From positions 1 to 19,742 of the forward strand of contig JAJYBQ010000016.1 of assembly GCA_021778935.1 (NCBI GenBank): a DNA stretch of 19,742 bases, in the 5' to 3' direction. This document shows positions 15,794 to 19,742 of the stretch, one piece after another. The translations under genes and the position numbers were made by a program. This DNA is from Pseudomonadota bacterium (GTDB taxonomy: Bacteria > Pseudomonadota > Gammaproteobacteria > Burkholderiales > Burkholderiaceae). Position 1 is the stretch's first letter. Every line of letters starts with the position of its first letter. The notes under the pieces were generated by a model, which worked only from the letters and a program-made list of their open reading frames with translations, had not been told where the DNA came from and made no database searches.

Positions 15794-16777
15794 ATGGGGA
15801 TGTCAAGAGGGAATGAGATTTATCCGCCTTCGGGAAATCATGAGGGTTTCAAAAAAATTTCGGCCATCCTGTTGTGTATCGGTGTGATGTCCATGACAGC
15901 GGGATGCGGGGGCGGAGGGGGGGGATCCTCCGGAGCGGCGCCGGGTGTCGCGGCAACCCCTCCCCAGACAGCCATGTGGACAATGATGATGGCGCGCGGG
16001 GCGGAGGAATTTGTGTCCCAATTAGCCACCACCACAAACATTAACACCCATAACCAGGCTTTTCTGACAAACCAAAAAACGACCTGTTCGAATGGGGGAT
16101 CCCTGTCGGCAAGCGGATCCCTGAGTTCGATCAACTTTGCGGCCTCAAACTGCCTCACCAATTCCGTTACGAGCAATGGGTCTGCCAATTTGTCCTGGAA
16201 CACGGTCAATTACATGAATTGCTTGAATGTCAATATTCCTACCAATTTAACTTACATTTATACCATCACGAATTTATCACTTTCCCAGACCAACCCGACA
16301 GAGCTTTTCTCTTCGAATGGTGGAGTCTCGCTGACGGAATCAGCTCCGACCTGTTCGGCAAGCTCATTCACCATTCCCATTCAGGTAAGCGTTCTTTCCG
16401 GCGCTCCCCTGACCTTCCATTTGACCATCAACTCTTCCACATCGCTCGACGCAACAATCAACACTTTTGTCGGGACGATAACCAGCACCTCTAACAACAC
16501 CTCCCAATTGACCAACACAAATTATTCGTTTTCAGGGACCTTCACCCAGCCGAACTCTTCAGGAATCTATTCCTTTTCGAGTTCGAGCACGGACCCATTC
16601 ATTATCGATTATGCAACTTCCTCGGAATTTTCAAGCGGGTCGATGACCATCACGGGTCCCAACGAAACGGACGTCCTGAAGATCACCGGTCCGGGCCAGG
16701 TCACCGTGACGACCACCATAAGCGGAGTGAGCAAAACGACCACCGAAACAATAAACTCCTTCATGGGGATTTCCTGA
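15794..16777 (+). CDS. Ser/Thr/Asn-rich putative secreted lipoprotein
   Basis: No characterised family recognised. The 327-residue product has a 21-residue polar lead, a hydrophobic stretch at 22-37 and MTAGC, a lipobox-like site with Cys38 (Thr at -3 is unusual), then a six-glycine tether. The mature part is extraordinarily rich in Ser, Thr and Asn, looks all-beta, and has four further cysteines (98, 120, 143, 187). Its TTCSNGGSLSASGSL...ASNC pattern resembles uncharacterised proteobacterial lipoproteins with a C-GGS-strand-NC repeat; that likeness is from memory. The start at 15794 follows a strong ribosome-binding site; an ATG two codons later is possible. Base use differs sharply from neighbours: at 16201-16260 only 18 of 60 bases are G/C, against 48 of 60 at 13861-13920. 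This suggests horizontal acquisition. A G8 tract lies just after the lipobox. Likely surface-exposed or outer-membrane anchored; role unknown. Confidence 0.75.
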   Translation: MGMSRGNEIYPPSGNHEGFKKISAILLCIGVMSMTAGCGGGGGGSSGAAPGVAATPPQTAMWTMMMARGAEEFVSQLATTTNINTHNQAFLTNQKTTCSNGGSLSASGSLSSINFAASNCLTNSVTSNGSANLSWNTVNYMNCLNVNIPTNLTYIYTITNLSLSQTNPTELFSSNGGVSLTESAPTCSASSFTIPIQVSVLSGAPLTFHLTINSSTSLDATINTFVGTITSTSNNTSQLTNTNYSFSGTFTQPNSSGIYSFSSSSTDPFIIDYATSSEFSSGSMTITGPNETDVLKITGPGQVTVTTTISGVSKTTTETINSFMGIS

Positions 16778-16967
16778 GAACGTCGCCGCGTCGGAACGAG
16801 CCTTCGACTTGGGGCAAGGTCGAGAGAACTCGGAGCGCCCGGGAAGGGCGAAAAGAATAGACCGGTGATTGGATTGGGTCTCGATTACGGAGGAGGATAC
16901 GGATTGCATGCGGAACTACGCGGTGGACGTCCGACCGGGGACTACGGTATGGTGGGGAGGTCCGGGT
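16778..16967. other. Convergent intergenic region
   Basis: A 190-base gap between the lipoprotein gene and the convergent TolC-type gene. The only structure seen is a small CGCCC-GGGAA-GGGCG hairpin at 16836-16850 without a T-run. No rho-independent terminator is recognisable for either gene. Confidence 0.5.
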
Positions 16968-18293
16968 TCAATCGGATCCAGCGCCCTCTCCATGCGATGT
17001 CAGCAATGCATTCACTTCCTCGACGTCGGCGTCGCTTAGCGAACCAACCGCCGATTTGAGCTTCAGCAGCCACATGATGGTTTCGTAGCGGGCCCTGGCA
17101 AGGTCGCGCTCCGTGGCCGCAAGGTCCTTCTTGGCGTTGAGCACGTCGACGCGGATCCGATCGCCGACCTGGATGCCACGCTCGTTCGACTCGACCGCCG
17201 TCTTGCCGGCCAACACCGCCCGCTGGAGCGCCTTTACGAGCGCAAGTCCGGAGGTGGCACCGAGATACGCCTGCTGCGCGGCGAGGACGCTCGCGCGCTG
17301 GGCATCGTCGAGATCGTCCTGCGCCTTTTCGAGAAGGTCCACGTTCTCGCGAATCTTCGCCCAACTTCCTCCGCCCGCAAAGACCGGAATCGATACCTGA
17401 ATCCCCACACTCGTCGCGTACGTGAGTTGCCCGACCTGGATGGTAAGCGGCGACCTGGTATAGCCACGCATCGCTACGAGGTCGACCGTCGGCAGTTCCC
17501 CGGCACGAGCCTTGCGTACCTCGAGGCGTGCCACGGCGAGCGCCGCGCGGGCGGCGGTGACCGCCGCATTATTGTTCCGTGCCGCCGATTCCCATGGTTG
17601 GGAGGTGTCGGGTATCGGCCGGGTCAGCACGGCGTCGGCCCGCAGCTCCGCGAGCGGCCCCGGACGCCGGTTGATGATCTCGCGCAGCACTTGCATTCTT
17701 GCGACGACGTCGTTGCGGGCGCGCAGCTCCTGGGCAGTGACCATCGCGTAACGGGCCTCGGTATCGCGTACGTCCGTAATCGGCGCCGAACCGACCTCGA
17801 AGCGGCGCTCCGCCCGATTCATCTGCTGAAGATCGGCAGCGCGCTCTTCCTTGTAGCTATTCAGTACGTCCCGCGCGAAGAGGACATCGAAATATGCCTG
17901 CGCGGTGCGGATCAAAAGATCCTGGCGTGCAAGACTGAGCTGTGCGCTTGCCTGGTCGACCTGCGCGTGGGCTTGACTGACCGCGACCACATTTTGCGGC
18001 CGCAACACCGGCTGGGTAAGCATCACGGTCCAACCGTTGCTGTTGTACTGTTGCTGCCCCAGGGTGTTGACGGTGTTCTCGTTCCAGAACGTATTGGAGG
18101 TCGCCGTGACCGACGGCAACAAGCCCGCAACGCTCTCGGGGATGCGCTCCCGTACCGCATCGAATTGCGCTTCCGCCGCGCGGTATTGCGCATTCATCGC
18201 GAGCGCTTCCCGGAAAATACCCGCCAGATCATCTGCGTGGGCTTGACATCCCACGAGCGTACCCAGAAGAACCGCCGCCCATTTCCGTCGCAT
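16968..18293 (-). CDS. TolC-family outer membrane channel protein
   Basis: Trimeric outer-membrane exit duct of a type I secretion or efflux system. The 441-residue protein has an N-terminal export signal, then two internally similar halves of long alpha-helices, each with a beta-strand pair: VMLTQPVLRP in the first half and VGIQVSIPVFAGG in the second. These two strand-turn signatures are diagnostic of TolC proteins. Heptad-rich helices such as QVDQASAQLSLARQDLLIR fit the tunnel. The signal region MRRKWAAVLLGTLVGCQAHA contains LVGC (13-16), a canonical lipobox, but also AHA before DD (18-20), so it may be lipidated like OprM or cleaved like TolC. GGGGA just upstream of the ATG supports the start. 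It lies 85 bases after the DUF3467 gene in the same direction, with a stable hairpin in between, and is the last gene of the cassette. Confidence 0.92.
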   Translation of the reverse strand: MRRKWAAVLLGTLVGCQAHADDLAGIFREALAMNAQYRAAEAQFDAVRERIPESVAGLLPSVTATSNTFWNENTVNTLGQQQYNSNGWTVMLTQPVLRPQNVVAVSQAHAQVDQASAQLSLARQDLLIRTAQAYFDVLFARDVLNSYKEERAADLQQMNRAERRFEVGSAPITDVRDTEARYAMVTAQELRARNDVVARMQVLREIINRRPGPLAELRADAVLTRPIPDTSQPWESAARNNNAAVTAARAALAVARLEVRKARAGELPTVDLVAMRGYTRSPLTIQVGQLTYATSVGIQVSIPVFAGGGSWAKIRENVDLLEKAQDDLDDAQRASVLAAQQAYLGATSGLALVKALQRAVLAGKTAVESNERGIQVGDRIRVDVLNAKKDLAATERDLARARYETIMWLLKLKSAVGSLSDADVEEVNALLTSHGEGAGSD

Positions 18294-18328
18294 TCCCCGC
18301 CACCCTATCGCATTTCAACAACACGGCG

Positions 18329-18357
18329 CGCGGCGCCGACACATTGCCGGCGCCGCG
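18329..18357 (-). other. GC-rich hairpin between the DUF3467 and TolC genes
   Basis: CGCGGCGCCG (18329-18338) and CGGCGCCGCG (18348-18357) are perfect 10-bp arms around a 9-base loop. On the transcribed minus strand it is followed by GCCGTGTTGTTG, not a U-run, so it is a poor intrinsic terminator. It may partly terminate, stabilise an mRNA end, or lower TolC expression relative to the upstream gene. Confidence 0.55.
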
Positions 18358-18378
18358 AACGTACGGATCTCCGCGCAC

Positions 18379-18717
18379 TCACCCCAGGGCACCGTGGCGG
18401 GTCTCGTACTCCTCGACCACTTTGCTCAGCAACTGCGCGAGGCGCTTGGCGAGCGCCGGATGCAGGATGACGCGGTGTTCGAGGGTGAGCTCCGGATTCG
18501 GGATGGCGCGGTCCCAATCCTGGTTCAGGCCAAAGTTGAGGACGATCTCCTCGCGGGTCGCGTTCACGGTGCACACGTTGCAGTAGCTGCTCTTGAGGTT
18601 TGCCGTGACGACGTTGGCCTGCCTTGCCGGCATCGGTCCGTTCGGCGCCGTTGCCGGCCCGGACTGATCCTGACCCGCAGGCGTCGCCGCCGATTCACTC
18701 TTGATTTCTTTGCTCAT
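18379..18717 (-). CDS. DUF3467-family small protein
   Basis: Function unknown. The 112-residue product has a disordered Pro/Ala/Ser/Gln-rich N-terminus (1-34) and a compact domain at about 36-107 that I read as DUF3467. It has NVVTANLKSSYCNVCTVNA, then EEIVLNFGLNQDW, then EHRVILHPALAKRLAQLLSKVVEEYE: strands carrying an F-G-hydrophobic pattern, then an I-L-hP-x-x-A-K-x-hydrophobic helix. There is no signal peptide or membrane segment, so it should stay in the cytosol. It carries a CxxC pair (CNVC, 46-49). A strong AAGGAGGAG 6 bases upstream fixes the start at 18717; an upstream ATG at 18819 would overlap the HlyD gene and lacks such a site. It sits between HlyD (80 bases) and TolC (85 bases), same strand, so it is probably co-transcribed with a trans-envelope exporter. 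Confidence 0.75.
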   Translation of the reverse strand: MSKEIKSESAATPAGQDQSGPATAPNGPMPARQANVVTANLKSSYCNVCTVNATREEIVLNFGLNQDWDRAIPNPELTLEHRVILHPALAKRLAQLLSKVVEEYETRHGALG

Positions 18718-18797
18718 GGAAACTCCTCCCTTCCCTCCGTTTGCAATTCTCGATGGCGCGTTTTCCCGGCTCCTCGTCGTGGTGGGCGGTACCCCGC

Positions 18798-19691
18798 TCA
18801 CCACATCCGGACCGAACACCGCAGGCCCGCCGGCAGCGCGTCCCGCGGATTGGGCAAATCGATCTGGACCTGAAACGTACCGCTCGCCGCATCGATGACC
18901 TTGTCGACTGCGGTCACCGTTGCGGGATAGCGTCCCTGCATCGGCTTTTCAGGGGTAACCTCGACCCGTTCGCCGGTCTTGACTCTCGGATAGTACGCAA
19001 GCGGCATGATGACTTTGACGCGCAGCAGGTCGATCTCCGCAAGCTTCAGGATGAAACCGGCACTATCACCGGGCTGGGCGAGATCCCCGACGTTCATCGC
19101 CTTGTCGGTCACGACGCCGGTAATGGGGCTTCGAATGAGCCGCAAGTCCCGCTGTGCCACCTCGTAGGCGTGTTCCAGCCCGGCGAGCTGCCTGGCTTCC
19201 CGCGCGGTCAGCACGTCCGCGCGCGCCACGGCGGCATCCTCCTCCGCATCGTCGCGATCCTGTACCGAGGCAAACTCGCTGGCCGCGAGATCGCTCTTGC
19301 GCTGCACTTTCTTTTCCGCGTGCAACAGCCGGCCCTCGGCCGCCTCCAACGCGCCCCGCATCTGCGATTTGAAGAGCGCAAGGTTCGCCGCCGCATCCTC
19401 GACGGAAGAATCGAGCCGCACCAGCGGTTCGCCTCTGCGTACGAGGCTGCCGCGCGAAACATAGATCCGATCGATCACGCCGGTCACGGGACTCCGTACG
19501 GTTACCGTCCGATAGGGCTCGATCAGGCAATCGAACGCGCCCGCGGACGCATCGGAGAGGGGCGCCGCGTGGTCTACACCCCAGGCCGGTCCGAACGCCA
19601 ACCCTGCGACAAGAAACGCCATGGCGCGAAGGAGCATGCCCCCACGGGCAAGACAGCCTATCCGCCTCGCGATCGCGCGTTTGGTCGTCAT
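18798..19691 (-). CDS. HlyD-family periplasmic adaptor (membrane fusion protein)
   Basis: Periplasmic adaptor linking an inner-membrane transporter to a TolC-type channel. The 297-residue product has a signal or anchor segment, the first half of the lipoyl-like domain (TVTVRSPVTGVIDRIYVSRG, 62-81), a charged alpha-hairpin of about 96-183, and the second lipoyl half (LIRSPITGVVTDKAMNVGD, 185-203). A beta-barrel (LAEIDLLRVKVIMP) and membrane-proximal strands follow, ending AGLRCSVRMW. The repeated RSPxTGVxxD is the classic signature. The ATG at 19691 overlaps the stop of the preceding gene (ATGA), implying coupling. An ATG at 19637 with GGGGG upstream would give a neater signal peptide (MLLRAMAFLVAGLAFGPAWG), so the start is open. 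The hairpin is short, as in efflux adaptors rather than long type I secretion adaptors. The transporter partner is not in the window. Confidence 0.92.
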   Translation of the reverse strand: MTTKRAIARRIGCLARGGMLLRAMAFLVAGLAFGPAWGVDHAAPLSDASAGAFDCLIEPYRTVTVRSPVTGVIDRIYVSRGSLVRRGEPLVRLDSSVEDAAANLALFKSQMRGALEAAEGRLLHAEKKVQRKSDLAASEFASVQDRDDAEEDAAVARADVLTAREARQLAGLEHAYEVAQRDLRLIRSPITGVVTDKAMNVGDLAQPGDSAGFILKLAEIDLLRVKVIMPLAYYPRVKTGERVEVTPEKPMQGRYPATVTAVDKVIDAASGTFQVQIDLPNPRDALPAGLRCSVRMW

Positions 19692-19742
19692 TCCGAAGCC
19701 CCCGAAAACGCAAGCTGCGCCTGCATGTCCCGGTCCCGCTGC
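19688..19742 (-). CDS. 3' end of an unknown gene upstream of the HlyD gene (partial)
   Basis: On the minus strand an open frame enters from the window edge, encodes QRDRDMQAQLAFSGASE and stops at TGA 19690-19688, which overlaps the HlyD ATG by 4 bases. The exact overlap and open frame suggest a real upstream gene in the same operon, perhaps another part of the exporter. Eighteen codons are too few to name it. Confidence 0.55.
   Translation of the reverse strand, partial: QRDRDMQAQLAFSGASE

Noticed and set aside
16865..17059. Short plus-strand frame with glycine-rich VIGLGLDYGGGYGLHAELRG
   Set aside because: No ribosome-binding site, overlaps the end of the TolC-type gene on the other strand, too short to support; may be chance.
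1..19742. CRISPR array, prophage, complete insertion sequence or integrase
   Set aside because: No regularly spaced repeats, no transposase or integrase reading frame and no phage structural genes were seen on either strand.

Overview
The window is a GC-rich bacterial chromosome segment, most likely from a betaproteobacterium. The evidence is the gene order ribF-ileS-lspA-coaBC-dut, the rpmB-rpmG pair, and the beta-type N-terminus of the isoleucyl-tRNA synthetase. I cannot assign a genus from sequence alone. About the first 15.2 kb is ordinary housekeeping backbone. The interval from roughly 15.2 to 17.0 kb is accessory in character, and the last 2.8 kb carries an export or efflux cassette.

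Layout. (1) 1-806: 3' part of an MFS transporter. (2) 975-1425: ribosomal protein genes rpmB and rpmG behind a clear TATAAT box, closed by a bidirectional terminator at 1451-1482. (3) 1549-6246, minus strand: purN, an RsmB-like RNA m5C methyltransferase, a MscS-type channel and a fatty acid desaturase. The first three overlap and are probably translationally coupled. (4) 6417-12627, plus strand: ribF, ileS, lspA, coaBC and dut, a compact operon for flavin cofactors, tRNA charging, lipoprotein maturation, CoA synthesis and dUTP hydrolysis. (5) 12667-14779: a periplasmic thioredoxin-like protein, divergent from a sodium:solute symporter. A 21-bp palindrome sits between them over the presumed symporter promoter. 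(6) 14861-15175: tRNA-Gly(GCC) with a near-consensus sigma70 promoter and its own terminator, then tRNA-Cys(GCA).

(7) 15176-16967: directly after tRNA-Cys the composition changes. There is a frame-broken coding remnant, a 19-bp-period direct repeat, an operator-like inverted repeat, and an AT-richer gene for a Ser/Thr/Asn-rich secreted lipoprotein with a G8 tract. This looks like acquired DNA at a tRNA gene. (8) 16968-19742, minus strand: the end of an unknown gene, then a HlyD-type periplasmic adaptor, a small DUF3467-family protein and a TolC-type outer-membrane channel. No inner-membrane transporter lies inside the window.

The best candidate for something undescribed is the HlyD-DUF3467-TolC cassette, a cytosolic-looking protein of unknown function inside a trans-envelope export operon. 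It lies next to the acquired lipoprotein gene. All family assignments are from motif reading; no database search was run.
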